A DNA stretch of 24,526 nt from Patescibacteria group bacterium UBA6489 (GCA_002435385.1 DJMN01000047.1:1-24526); one strand, 5' to 3'; shown: positions 8,175 through 19,695, numbered from the stretch's first letter. The notes: a model not told the origin generated them from the sequence alone. Numbers and translations are program-made.

Positions 8175-8987
8175 CTAGACAGTGTCTTCTTTCATCTTAT
8201 TCATTTTTATATGTACCTTTGTCCCGTTTATTTCTATTTTAAGCTCTCCTTTTCAATATAGTAGCAGCCATTCTGCCATTTCAGCTATTTTGTCTCTTTT
8301 GACTACTCATTCTAAAATATATGGCTTTGAATGATTGCTTCATAAAGAGTATTTCTCTGCAACTAAACTAGGTACAAATATTGACATTATTGGTTTTTCT
8401 TTTTTTATAGAAAAGCTTTTTATTTTTATTTCTTCATCTCTTATTTTTTTGTTTATACATATGTCGTCTACTTTATATTTATCTGTTCATATATCTAAAG
8501 AACCTAATTCAATATCAAAAGTTACAGGAATATTTGTTCAATTATAATTAACTTCTATATATTTATCGTCTATTAGGTCTGTTTTTAACTCTCCTATCTT
8601 TTTCATAAGTTTTTTTGTCTCTTCTTCGGCTTTTTTGTATTCTTCTTTCATACTTACAACTATTCACTTTTTTTTCTTTTCTCTTAACCGAATATTCATT
8701 TCTCAAACTAAAGTTTTCAAATTTCAATACAATTCTATTATCTCTTCTTTATAGTCTTCATTTTTTTTCTTTATAACTTCTCATAAATCTCATCACTTAA
8801 TTTTTGATTCATCCACTATTTTATCTTTTAAATCAGCTATTTTAGCGATTACATCATCGGTTTGAGTTATTAGTTTTTTATAGTTGTCTTCAAATTTATC
8901 CAATATATGTGATTCTATCCATTTACTAGTACTTCTTACTGCTTTTTTCAGTTCTGTATAAGATTTATTTAATTTTTTGTCTAACAT
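8175..8987 (-). CDS. Coiled-coil protein, unknown function
   Basis: 270 residues; no family recognised. The first 150 residues are dense in Lys and Glu with heptad-like spacing and no membrane segment, suggesting a cytoplasmic coiled coil. The second half (from about residue 155) is more mixed, with beta-like stretches such as YIEVNYNGTNIPVTFDIELG and KGELKIEINGTKVHIKM. TGA glycines are frequent, including a TGA-TGA pair after SKIK. One CGG arginine codon occurs (8688-8690), a codon I did not notice in neighbouring genes. The gene stands 110 bases upstream of the HTH/coiled-coil gene in the same direction, and both have the same box upstream, so they may be co-regulated. Confidence 0.75.
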
Positions 8988-9016
8988 ATTTTTCTAAATT
9001 AATATTTATTGTTATA

Positions 9017-9031
9017 ATCTTAACATAAAAT
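9017..9031. promoter_or_regulatory. Second copy of the near-palindromic box
   Basis: ATCTTA-ACA-TAAAAT lies 30 bases upstream of the start at 8987. It shares 12 consecutive bases (ATCTTAACATAA) with the complement of the box at 8084-8098 and differs by one base in the second half-site. Confidence 0.35.
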
Positions 9032-9186
9032 AATAGTAAAAATCAAATAATTTTAGTTAATAAGTATTTTTATTTATTGTTTTTAATGTATATATGTTTA
9101 TATTTAAAAAATATTTGCAAAAAAACAAATACTCTTTATCTTAATAGAGATATTTTAAAGTAAATTATTTTGATAATTTTTATATA

Positions 9187-10083
9187 GTGTTTTTTCGTTT
9201 ATTAAAGTATTCTGTTAAAAATATACTTAGGAATAAATTTTTAAGTATTTTTTCTGTGTTGATATTAACACTACTTATGTTTTTTATTAACATATTGTTA
9301 ATTTTACATAATGTAAGTTCAGAGATAATGACATCTATCTGATCAAAGCTGACAATTTCTCTTTATCTAGATGAGAAATATACTCAAGATTCAGTTGAAG
9401 TAATGGACTTCAAAAAAGATATAAATGAAAAACTTCCAAATATTAAATATACTTATCTTAATAAAGAGGAAGCTCTAAAACTTATGGAGAAAAGAGATTC
9501 TGTATTGGTAAAGATAATTGAGAGTGAAAATCCTCTTCCAGAAACAATAATACTTTCGGATATAAAATTAAATCAATATGAATATTTAAATAGTATTGTA
9601 GAAAATAAACTTTTCATTCTATCAAATATGAAGGAATGAAATGAAAACTATTTTTCTAATTATACTACACAATATGAAAGAATAAGGAAAATTATTACCA
9701 TATTAAATATGTTAAAGATTGGATTATATGTAATAATATGAATATTTGTTTTTTCTATAGCTGTTATCACATATTCTATAATATGAAACTTTGTATACTA
9801 TTTTAGAAATGAAATAGCTATAACTAGATTAGTGTGATGAAGTAAACTCTTTATATACTGACCTTTTTCTTTACAGTGAATAATATATTCTGTGTTGGCT
9901 TTTATATTTAGTCTATTAATATTTCTACTTTTTATTAAAAATCTAGAATTTATATTTTTTAGTTATTCTTCATCTGACTTTTTATTAAAGAATAAAGATT
10001 ATGTATTTATGTCTGAATTACTAATGTTTATCTTTATATGAGGATTTAGTTGATTTTTATCTTCTAGAAGATATCTTAAGTAA
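9187..10083 (+). CDS. ftsX: Cell division protein FtsX
   Basis: 298 residues with FtsX architecture. There is a short basic N terminus, TM1 at about 20-42, and an extracytoplasmic domain including ISLYLDEKYTQD, a KDINEKLPNI...LNKEEALKLM stretch and ENPLPET. Three C-terminal membrane segments follow, with EIAITRLVGGSKLFIYGP in the loop between TM2 and TM3. FtsX works with the ATPase FtsE to activate peptidoglycan hydrolases at the septum; ftsE is not in this window, unlike the usual ftsEX pair. The start is taken as GTG 9187, because the nearest in-frame stops are at 9142-9147, no ATG precedes TM1, and the reading frame gives a proper FtsX N terminus. The next gene follows 76 bases later. Confidence 0.9.
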
Positions 10084-10159
10084 AGTTAAAGTTGATAATT
10101 TAGCATATTGATACTGTTTAAATCTCTCAAATAAAATTAAATCTTAACTGTTATTTAAA

Positions 10160-12547
10160 GTGTTTTTTTTCAAAAAATATGGTCTTTTATGACAAAATGC
10201 TAGAAACCTTCAATATATAAAGAAAGGGAATTTTTCTATTTCTAGAAAAATGGCTGATTCAAAACTAAAAACTAAAGAATTTCTAAGCAATAAATGAGTT
10301 TCTGTTCCTGAAACATTGCTTATAATAAGAAAACATAAAGAAATAAACAAAGAAATAATAGAAAAGTTAGAAGTTCCTTTTGTTGTAAAACCTAATAATG
10401 GTTACTGATGAAAATGAATTTTAGTCTTTGATAAAAAAGATTCTCTTTGAAACTTTATAACAAATACTTGAGAGGTATATTCAAGAGAAAGGCTTTTTAC
10501 TCATCTTGGTTATATTCTTGATTGATTTTTCTCTTTATCATGATTAAGAGATAGAGTTTTGATAGAGAGAAAAATAGTTTTGGATTCTCAAATTGATTTA
10601 CTTTGAAAATATGGTTTACCTGATATAAGGGTTATTGTATACAATATGGTTCCTGTAATGGCTATGTTTAGGGTTCCTACTAAAGAGTCTTGAGGAAAGG
10701 CAAATATACATGCATGAGCATGTTGAGTTTGAATAGATATTTGAACATGAAAGCTTACCTTTATTTCTAAATGAGGTAAATTAGTAAAAGCTATTCCTTG
10801 AATATGAGATGTGAGATGAATAAAGTTACCATTTTGGGATAAAGTATTAAACTTAGCTGTAAGTGTACAAAAACATACAAAAATAGGTTTTTTATGATGT
10901 GATATAGTACTAGATAAAGATTTTGGTCCCATTTTGTTAGAGATGAATGTAAGACCTGGTTTAGAGATACAAGTCATAAATCTTTCTCCTCTAAAGACTA
11001 GATTAGAAAAAGTTTATGGAATATCTGTAAATTCTGTAGAAAAATGAGTAAGGTTGTGAAGAGATTTATTCTCATGAGATATTGAGGAAAAGATAAGACA
11101 TATAACATGAAAGAAGGTTCTTGGAACTAAAGAATATGTGAGAATATTTTTGAAGGATAAGAGTTATAAATATCTTGCGAACATAAAAGTTTCTCAAAGT
11201 TCTAATTATATAAATAGGTCTTTTTTAGAAAATATTTTAAAAGTTGATTCCCATTGAATAAAAAAAATAAAACTTGATTGTGAGATTTTAGGACAGAAAA
11301 AGGCTATAAAGTTTATTATAAAGCATTTGGAGTCTACAAATATTATTCTTTGAATATCTTCTTTAAAGTGATTTTTAGTTGATCCTTTTAAATATAAAAA
11401 GTGAGAGGTTTTATTCTCTGATAATAGTTTATTAAAAGGAAAAAATATAGCTGTAACTAAAAGTTATAAAAAACAAATTTTAGATATAGATAGAAGACTT
11501 ATAAAAATTGATAAAAAGATTCTAATATTAAAACACATAGCTCCTATAAATAAAGAGGAGGAAAGAGAGAAATTCGTAAATCATAAAGGAGATTATGTTC
11601 CAAAATTCAAATATGAACCTATGCCTTTAGACCTAAATAGCTTAGAAAAAAATGTACTAGACATAGAAATTCCAGAAATAGACTTAAATAATATTTACAA
11701 GAGAAAAAAAGAAGAGATTTTAAATAAAATTCAATTTTTAAAAGCCTTCAAAAAGCAAGATACTAGTTGAATGATGAACTATTCAAAAAAGATTTATTGA
11801 AGTATTATTGAAGATAATTTAGAATACTCTGAAGATGTTTTAAAAAATAAGAATAAAATTGTTTCAGAAAGTGATTTTTTGGATTTTGAAGAGATTAAAG
11901 ATTATATAAATAAGTTTAACCATATTTATAATATAAAGATTAATTTGAGTAAGTGAAGTACAACCGCTAGGCTTACTATGAAGTGAGATAATTTAATTTT
12001 AAGGGAGTGAGAGAAGATATGAAAAAGAGAGATTAGATCAGTTATCGCTCATGAAATAGAAGGTCATTATATAAGAGGTTTTAATGGTAGAAAGATTGAT
12101 TTATCTATATTTAGTAGATGAACAGCTTCTTATTCAGAGATTGAAGAATGAATTGCTATATATAATCAGTCTAGGTTTATAACAAAAAAAGATCAGAAGT
12201 TTTATGGTATTTTTGAAAGGTATTTCTTTTTGGATTATTGTATTAATCACTCTTATAAGAAATTGGTTAAAAAGATGGAGGAGTATTATGAGGAGGATTA
12301 TAATAGGATTTTTAACTATATAGTTAGGTTAAAAAGATGATTTGAGGATATTTCAAAGTCTGGGTGTTTTATGAAGGATGTGGTTTATGTAAATGGTTAT
12401 TTGGCAATTCAGGATTATTTAGAGAATTGAGGGGACTTAAAGGAGTTGTATCTTTGAAAGGTTCATATTAAGGATTTGGAGGAGATTAAAATGTCTTATG
12501 TATTAGATGTGGATTTTAATGATTTAAAGATTCCATTTTTCTTGTAA
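10160..12547 (+). CDS. ATP-grasp ligase / retropepsin-like / DUF1704 metallopeptidase fusion
   Basis: 795 residues in three parts. (1) About 1-320: an ATP-grasp ligase of the alpha-L-glutamate-ligase-related type (RimK relatives). It has the GLLGQNARNLQYI start, VVKPNNGYGGKG (75-86, nucleotide-binding Lys77), DIRVIVYN and LLEMNVRPGLE. (2) About 321-420: resembles the retropepsin-like COG4067 'zinc protease' fold, ending LGISSLKGFLVDP (397-409), but the catalytic D-T-G-A position reads SQSS (345-348), so it is probably inactive. (3) About 435-795: a DUF1704/MATCAP-type metallopeptidase with HEIEGH (631-636, the HExxxH signature) and EEGIA (662-666), matching the family's QEGLA glutamate. The chain could both add and remove amino acids on a peptide target. 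Start GTG 10160 is chosen because ligase homology begins directly after it; ATG 10250 would delete the NARN segment. Confidence 0.85.
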
Positions 12548-12569
12548 AAAAAGAATAGTTTTATTGTGA

Positions 12570-13793
12570 CTAGGAGTTTCCCTCCAAATTATTTATTTGT
12601 GAATTAATTTTATCTAAAAGTTCTTTTCTTTGAGTATTAATCTGTTCAATGTCTTCTTTGTGTCATTCGGTTTCAAAAGATAATTTTATAAGCAACTTAT
12701 AAATAAAGCTTCTCTTAAAATAATTCTTATTTATTTTATCATATGGGGTACTTCAATTTATAACATTTAATAAAACATTTCTTCTTTCGTTATATAATTC
12801 TTCCTTATTTAACAACATGCTAGAATTACCAAACATATTCTCAAATCAGTGTTTATTAATTCAATATTCTACTTTTATAGCATTAGAAAATATATCTTGT
12901 ACATCATAAGTATTATTTAACTCGTTTTTAAGTAATTCTAAATTATCCATACTTAATTGATAATTATCTAAAACATAATCAATATTTTCATCATAAATAT
13001 GGTTGACGATAGTTCAAACAATTATTCATATCAATGTGTTATCTCATAGTAATAATTTGTCTCAAAGTTTTTTGTATGTTAAAAGTATTTCTACAGCTTT
13101 ATCTTCATTTCATTTTTCTAAGTTATCTATTGCTGAGAATAGGCTTATTCTAGATATTGCGGACAATCATTGTAAGCTAGTAAATTCATCATCTTTTAAT
13201 TCTTCTTTAAAATACTTATACTTAACAATTTCTAAAAAGATATTATTTACAATATCAACTATTTCTTTGTCTAAGTTATATATTTCTATAGATTTTTTTA
13301 AGTTTTTATCCTTACAATCTTCAGATTCCTCTAACACAATACAACCATAATCATGGTATAAATTTTCATCTAAATCAAATATCTTTGAATAAAGTTTATC
13401 ATTTCCTGTATACAATTCTCATATTTTTATTAATCAATTTTCCTCTTTTTTCACGTCTATATTTTGCAATCTAGTTTCAAAAGTTTTTTCAGGTATAAAT
13501 TCTGATTTATCATATTGAGTATAATATCAAAAATAAAATGCTAAAAATAATGGGAAAAAAGCTAGATAAGAATATAAATAATTCTTGTTTATTTTTTTCT
13601 TGATTAATCAATATATTAGTCTAAATACTGCAGAAATATATGCTATTAATGGTATGTAAAAAAAGATAACTAGATATAAGCTGAAATAGTTATTTAATAA
13701 CTCTGAAGGTAACATGTAAATAATATTACCTAATATTATTAGATATAGTGTGAATACATATAATAAAACTATACTTATAATACTTAGAATCAT
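12570..13793 (-). CDS. Membrane protein with large soluble domain, unknown
   Basis: 407 residues, not recognised. Three hydrophobic segments (about 2-27, 37-61 and 72-90) precede a 310-residue soluble region rich in Asn, Asp, Lys and Glu with many predicted helices. Two cysteines stand close together (DYGCIVLEESEDCKD). The end of the protein is coiled-coil-like (EDIEQINTQRKELLDKINSQ). The gene lies 112 bases downstream of dnaE in the same direction. It converges on the fusion gene at 10160-12547 with only 22 bases between stop codons and no palindrome. The layout (membrane helices plus long helical domain) is comparable to the coiled-coil membrane protein upstream of dnaE, but I see no clear sequence match. 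Confidence 0.75.
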
Positions 13794-13905
13794 ATTATGA
13801 TTGAATTAGATAGTAGAATTTGCTATACTTTACAAGTGTACTATAAATGTTATTTAAAACAAATATTATGAATTCTTATTTATTTTTGAATAAATTCAGT
13901 TATTT

Positions 13906-16900
13906 CTATCACCACTTCTCTTTTTCCCATTTTTTTACTCCTTCTATACTAGACAGTGAAAATTTTGTGTCTATTTCTTGTCATTTAAGAGATATATAAA
14001 CTCATATAGTTCAAGGTGTTTGAGAAGATAGAAATGCCTTTAAATCAACTAAATTTTGTTTTTTAGCATTTTGAGGAATAGTGACTATATATTTTTTTAT
14101 TGATTCTTCATTATAGGCTATATTATTTTTTTCTTTTACAAAATCATTTTCTTTAGTTACTGATTTATATTCTTTGGATTCAGAATCTGAACATGAATTC
14201 TCTTCACAGTTATTTTCAGTACTATCTTCCTCATCATCATCTTCTTCTCAAGTACTTGTATTAATAATCTTTCTTTTAGAATTATCTAAAAGTTCCATAT
14301 ATCTTGCCTGTTCTCTAACCTGGGCTATTGTTGTAACAACAAGTGATTCTTTACCTCATTTCACAAAATCTAGATATAGACTTTTTCTAGCATATTCTAG
14401 ATTTATCCTCAGGGTTCATGAAAGTATAACCATTTTTCAGATTTCTACTTTTTCTTTGTATTTAGGATAGTCTTTATCAAAAATAGTAATTTCAAAGTCA
14501 TAATCAAATGATTCACAAGTTAGAAACATCATATTTTTACCATTTTTTGTAACAACTTTTCTAACATCTACTATCATTCAAACAACACTTGGTTTTAGTT
14601 TTTGTACTTCTTTTTCAAATTTTTCTTTATCTTCGCTTTCTAACTGTTTTAACTCTTCAAAACTCATTTTTAAGAACTTTGTATTACGGCTTCTACGAGC
14701 ACAGTACCTTTTTAGTCAATCTAAAGGATGTCCAGATACCATAAAACCTAAAACTTCTTTTTCTAGGAATAGTTTTTCTTCGTATTTGAATGGTTCTACT
14801 TTTTTTAGATGTATATCATCGTCAAATCATTCTCATCATCATCATAGGTCAAATAATCATATTTGGTTTGATGATTCTTTTTTCTCTTGTGCTTTTAAAA
14901 ATCTTGTAATTTCTGGAATATTTTCTAATAGTTCTTTTCTATCTCAAAGTATGTCCATTGCTCATGACATAATTAAGGCTTCTAGGGATTTTTTATTTAC
15001 AACTTCTTTTCATCATCTTTTTATAAATCATTTTAGAGTTGAATACTTTTTTTCTTGTCTTCATCTCATTATGCTTTCTATCGGTCAATCTCAAAGTCAT
15101 TTTATAGCTTTTAATCAGAATCTGATGTTGTTGTCGTCTATGTATGTAAAGTGCTTCATTGACTCGTTTATGTCTGGAGGAAGTATGTTTATTCACTTAC
15201 TTTCTGCTTCTCATACTTCTAGGGTAATTCTTTCAATATTTTCTTCGTCTGAGACCATTATTGCTGTCAAGAATTCGGTTCTGTAATATGCTTTTAGAAA
15301 TGCTGTTTGATAGGCTATAAAAGCATAACAGGCTGCATGGGATTTGTTGAATCAGTATCATGCAAATGGTTCAATTACATCTTCAAATATGTGTTTTGCT
15401 AATTCTTCATCGTGTCAAAGATTTTTTGCTGCTATTAAAAACTTCTTTTTTTGTTCCATAAGAAGTTTTATTTTCTTTTTTCAAATCGCTCTTCTTAGTA
15501 TGTCTGCTTCTCAAAGTGAAAAACCTGCAAATGCTTGTACCATCTGCATTATTTGTTCTTGATAGACAGCTATTCATTGTGTTGGTGCTAATATTTTCTC
15601 AAGGGATTCGTGTGCATATTCTACTTGTTCTAATCAGTATTTTCTGTTTATGTATGTTGGGATGTATTGAAGTGGTCATGGTCTGTATAGTGACACCATA
15701 ACAATAATGTCTTCAAACACGTTTGGTTTTAGTTCTCTTAGGTATTTTCTCATTCAATCCGATTCGAATTGAAATACTCAGGTTGTGTCTCAGTTACTGA
15801 AGATCTCAAATACTTTTGGGTCTGCTAAATCAATATTTAGTATATCAATGTCTACTCCTTTGTTTGCTTTTATTATTTTTAAAGCTCTTTTTATGATTGT
15901 CAGGTTTTTTAGTCATAAGAAGTCCATTTTTAGAAGTCATAGGTCTTCTAGCGGATGAGCACTGTATTGTGTGATTATTGATTCACTGTCTTTTGGTGGA
16001 TGACTAAGTGCTGTAAAGTCTGTCATCGGCTTTGGAGCAATGATAACGGCACAGGCATGTACTCATATTTGTCTAACATTTCATTCTATCTTTAGGGCAT
16101 TGTCGATTATTTCTTTGTACTTAGGATCTGTTTCATAGGCTGTTTTAAACTCAATTGAGTCTTCTAGTGCTCATTTTAATTTTGTTCATGGTTTTTCTGG
16201 TATTAGACTTGCTAATTGATTCATCTCAGCAAACGGTACTCAGTAAACTCTACCTACATCTTTTACCGCTGCTCTGGCTGCGAATGTACCAAATGTACAG
16301 ATTTGTGCTACATATTGTTCTCAGTATTTTCTTCTACAGTAGTCTACTACTTTATCCCTTTCTGTATCGGCAAAGTCTGTGTCTATATCGGGCATGGATA
16401 CTCTGGCTGGGTTTAAGAATCTCTCAAAAAGTAGACTGTAAGTAAGTGGGTTTAGATCTGTTATTCATGATAAATATGCCATCAGACTTCATGCTGCTGA
16501 TCATCTTCATGGTCAAACTGGTATGTTGTTTTGTCTTGCCCGATTTATGTAGTCTGCAACGATTAGGAAATATCCATCAAATCACATTTCGTGGATAACG
16601 ACAAGTTCGTATTCTAGTCTTTCTATGTATCCTTGTTGTTGTTCGCTTAGTGTTTTTAGGAATTTGTTTTTTTTGTCTGTGTAGTATGTAATTGATAGGT
16701 CTTTTAGTTCTTCTGGTGATGTGTCTACTAGTTGTTTGCTTAACGAGGGCTTATCTAATTTTTTAATAAGCTCAAATATTTCGTCTTTTGAAAATCCTGA
16801 GTTGAATCTTTTGTTCATTCATTCAAAAGATAGGTATCTTAAATACCATTCTGATGAGTCTAGTTTTTGTAGTCATTTTTCATCTTTTTCTAATTCTTTT

Positions 16901-17775
16901 GCTTCTTCATAGATTTTTTGGTGTTCTTCTGGTAATTCAAATACTGGGATTAGTATTCATCCTGTTTCTATTTCCATATTTACCATGTCTGCTATTTTTG
17001 ATGTGTTTTCTAGGGCTTCTGGTATAAATCAAAATAGGGCTTGCATTTCTTCTTCATCTAGAAATGAGTAGTCTCAGTTTATGAATGTTGGTCTATCTGG
17101 ATTTTCTAATTCGTGTCATGTTCATAGTGCTACGATTACGTCTTGTGTTTTTTTGTCTTCTTTGCCCAAGTAATAACAGTTATTTGTTGCTACTACAGGG
17201 ATTCAGTGGTTTTTGTTTATTTCTATGAGTTTGTCTGTTACTAGTCTTTGTTTTGGGATGTCATCGTGGTATAGTAATTCTAAGAAATAGTTTTCTTCTC
17301 AGAATATTGTTTGGTACTGCTTTATTCTGTCTAGTATTTCTTCGTCTGTTTTTCATGAGAGTATGTAGTATGGGATTTCTCAGGAAATTGGTCAGCTTAG
17401 ACAGATTACATCTTCACTATGGTCTTTTAGATCTTCAAAGTGTATTTTTGAGATTCCTTTTTCAGATGATAGGTTGGCTTTTGTTATAAGTGCGATTATG
17501 TTTTGGTATCCTTTTAGGCTTTTGGCTAGTAGTACAATTTTGTGGTTTATTGATTTGTCTAGTTCTCATTCTACTAGGATTTCTGATCACATTATTGGGA
17601 TTATGTTTTCGGCTTTACAGGCTTTGTAGAATTCATGACAACCGTGAATGTTTGAGGTGTCTGTAAGGGCTACTGCTTTCATTCATAGTTCTTTGGCTCT
17701 TGTTACATAGCTGGTTGGTTTTGGTAGTCATTCTAGGATGGAATAGTGGGAGTGGTTGTGTAGGTGGATGAACAT
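13906..17775 (-). CDS. dnaE: DNA polymerase III subunit alpha
   Basis: 1289 residues, a full-length replicative polymerase of the DnaE type. The PHP domain opens MFIHLHNHSHYSILEG. The palm has GPGRGSAAGSLMAYLSGITD, then PDIDTDF with D463 and D465 as catalytic acids and a third acid expected in KMDFLGL (D618). VSLYRPGPLQ, YGFNKSHAACYAFIAYQTA and the FMVSGHPLD segment follow, then an OB-fold region. A linker at 978-983 is encoded TGA-TGA-TGA-TGA-GAA-TGA. After the OB fold comes an acidic, low-complexity stretch (EEDDDEEDSTENN) and a final C-terminal domain. Codons in the N-terminal third end in C or A far more than the rest. The upstream gene ends 28 bases before the start; no Shine-Dalgarno sequence is clear. 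Confidence 0.97.
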
Positions 17776-17803
17776 ATTGGTTATTTGGTTAATAGGTTAA
17801 TTT

Positions 17804-18913
17804 TTATTTGCTTAAAGGAACTTTTGCAGGTATAGAATCTTTCACTATATTTACAATATCTCAGTCCTTTTCACTTATATTTATATTAGGTTCTGAAAAT
17901 ATTTTATCTAAAGCTTTTTCATATATCATAGTTTTCTCAGAAACAGAACTTATTTCACTTAATCACAACATAACTTTCAATGAAATAGCTTTAAATGTGT
18001 AGCTTTTATACAAATTTCTATGATTTGAATATTGTTTTGAGAAATAAACAATGAAATAAAAAGCAATAGTTAATAAAGAAATTCTTAATAAAGAATCTCA
18101 AGTGGATAGGCTTTTTTCACTATCAAGAATCCTGTATATATCCCAAATAACAACTATTCAAATAAACATTGATGCAATCAACCAAATAATTTTGAAAGAA
18201 ATATAATTAGTTGGGAAAAAATATTGCCAAACTTTCCATTTTCATTTTCCATCTTTTAACAAGATTCATTTATTATTTTTAGCTTCATTTTCAAAATATT
18301 CATTATGAGACTTTATCTCTGTTGTTGTATTTTTTTCTTTATTTTTAATTATTGATTCTATAACACTCAAAGCTTCTTCTAATTCTGCCTTTTTATCAAT
18401 TAATTCTTTAGCAATGTCATCAGCCTTTGATAGTTTATCTTTTTCAAAATAAATTATATTTATTTTTAATGTGTTAATTATGTTATCAATATCATTGCAA
18501 TATTTATCAATTGTATTAATTCAATTTCTATTATTGTTTAGGGTCTGAATATTTCTTTCAAGTTGAGAATATTGAGGACTTGATAAAGCACTATTAATTT
18601 CAGGTTCTCACTCTTTAAAATTTTCTAAATTAGCAACTAAATTGCTATAATCTCTAATAATTAACTCTACTCTAGAATAATCAATATCACTTACTGATAT
18701 ATCACCATAATTTTTTATAATTTCTTTTAATTCAACGAATTTTTCATCAAAATATTTAACAATTGAATATAATCAACCTAAACGAGAATTAAACTGCCTA
18801 ATTAAATTTTCTTTATTTCAAGCTCTATTTACTAAATTTTCTTTTTTCTCTGATATAATGTCTCAAAAACTTTTATCTACTAATCTATCTGATAAATTTC
18901 AAAGTGTTTTCAT
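17804..18913 (-). CDS. Coiled-coil membrane protein, unknown
   Basis: 369 residues, not recognised. About 235 mostly helical, charged residues with heptad-like patterns (for example ELIDKKAELEEALSVIESII) come first. Two membrane helices follow at about 237-257 and 275-292, then a C-terminal tail of about 77 residues. With two TM helices, the long N- and C-terminal parts should face the same side. The gene sits between a nitroreductase (32-base gap upstream) and dnaE (28-base gap downstream), so it probably shares their transcript. A role in anchoring or partitioning is conceivable but unsupported. Confidence 0.75.
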
Positions 18914-18945
18914 AATTATTTATAATTAAATAAACTCATAATTTT

Positions 18946-19608
18946 CTACATCTCAATAAACATCTCCTCCTGAGAATACCTAACTTTCTTCTCATTTTGA
19001 TAACCATCATCCTCTGACCTATATCAAATAGCCAAAGCAACTTTCGTCTTTAATCACTTTTCTCTTAACCCAAGAATCTTATCATATTCAATTGGATTAA
19101 GTCACTCTATCGGACAAGAATCTAATCACATCAAAGATAGTGAAGTGATTATATTTCATAGTGCAATATAAGCTTGTCTTGTTTGCCACTCTTCATAATT
19201 TTCTATTCAATACTTTTCATTATCCTCCAAAATAAATGTACTTATTCTATCCATAATGCTTTCTTTCTTTTCATCATCCACTCATCTAACTTCTTGTAAT
19301 TTATCTAAATACTTTTGAATGTCATGCTTTCAAAAACCAGTCTTTACAGCAAAAACAACAAGTAAACTTGATCAAGTTATTTGTTGTTTTCAGAAAGATG
19401 CTTCTTTTAGTTTTTCTCTTAGTTTTTTGTCTTTTACTATGATGTATCTATGAAGTTGAAGTCATAGTGAGGTTGGAGTTAATCTTAGTATTTCTTTTAT
19501 GGTTTCTTCATCTTCTGGGAGTAGTAATTTGTTTTCATCAAATACTTTTGTTGCATATCTAGAGTTTAGTGCTTCTAGAAGCTCTTGGTTGGTTATGTGT
19601 TTTTTCAT
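18946..19608 (-). CDS. Nitroreductase family flavoprotein (NAD(P)H-dependent)
   Basis: 220 residues, typical for NfsB-like nitroreductases, which use FMN and NAD(P)H to reduce nitro compounds, quinones or similar acceptors. Visible marks are the N-terminal SRYATKVFDENK, the FMN-contacting LRLTPTSLGLQLHRYIIV, EEWQTRQAYIALGNIITSLSLMGLDSCPIEGLNP, and a C-terminal KTKVALAIGYRSEDD. TGA glycines fall at conserved sites such as PIEG and AIGYRSEDD. The physiological substrate is not evident. The first half uses mostly codons ending in A or C and the second half T or G. First gene of a probable operon with the membrane protein and dnaE. Confidence 0.92.
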
Positions 19609-19641
19609 TAAATAAATAATTAAGGTCTTAATCTTTTGATT

Positions 19642-19668
19642 ATTATATAGATTTCATTTAATTCTCAA
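19642..19668 (-). promoter_or_regulatory. Possible promoter of the nitroreductase-dnaE operon
   Basis: TTGAGA (19663-19668), 15 bases and TATAAT (19642-19647) lie upstream of the nitroreductase start. The -10 is perfect but the spacer is short; shifting the -35 by one base gives 16. Confidence 0.4.
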
Positions 19669-19695
19669 GGAATTCTTACGTTAAAAATTTATCTT

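Noticed and set aside
9403..10083. ATG at 9403 as start of ftsX
   Set aside because: It would remove TM1 and the basic N terminus, both present in frame back to GTG 9187.
10588..10977. A 129-residue minus-strand frame with His-rich content
   Set aside because: It is antisense to the ATP-grasp domain, whose motifs are clear.
10250..12547. ATG at 10250 as start of the fusion gene
   Set aside because: It would remove the conserved GLLGQNARNLQYI segment, which lies in frame upstream after GTG 10160.
14174..16445. Ser/Leu-rich plus-strand reading frames across 14174-16445
   Set aside because: They are antisense shadows of dnaE and lack any start context or motif.
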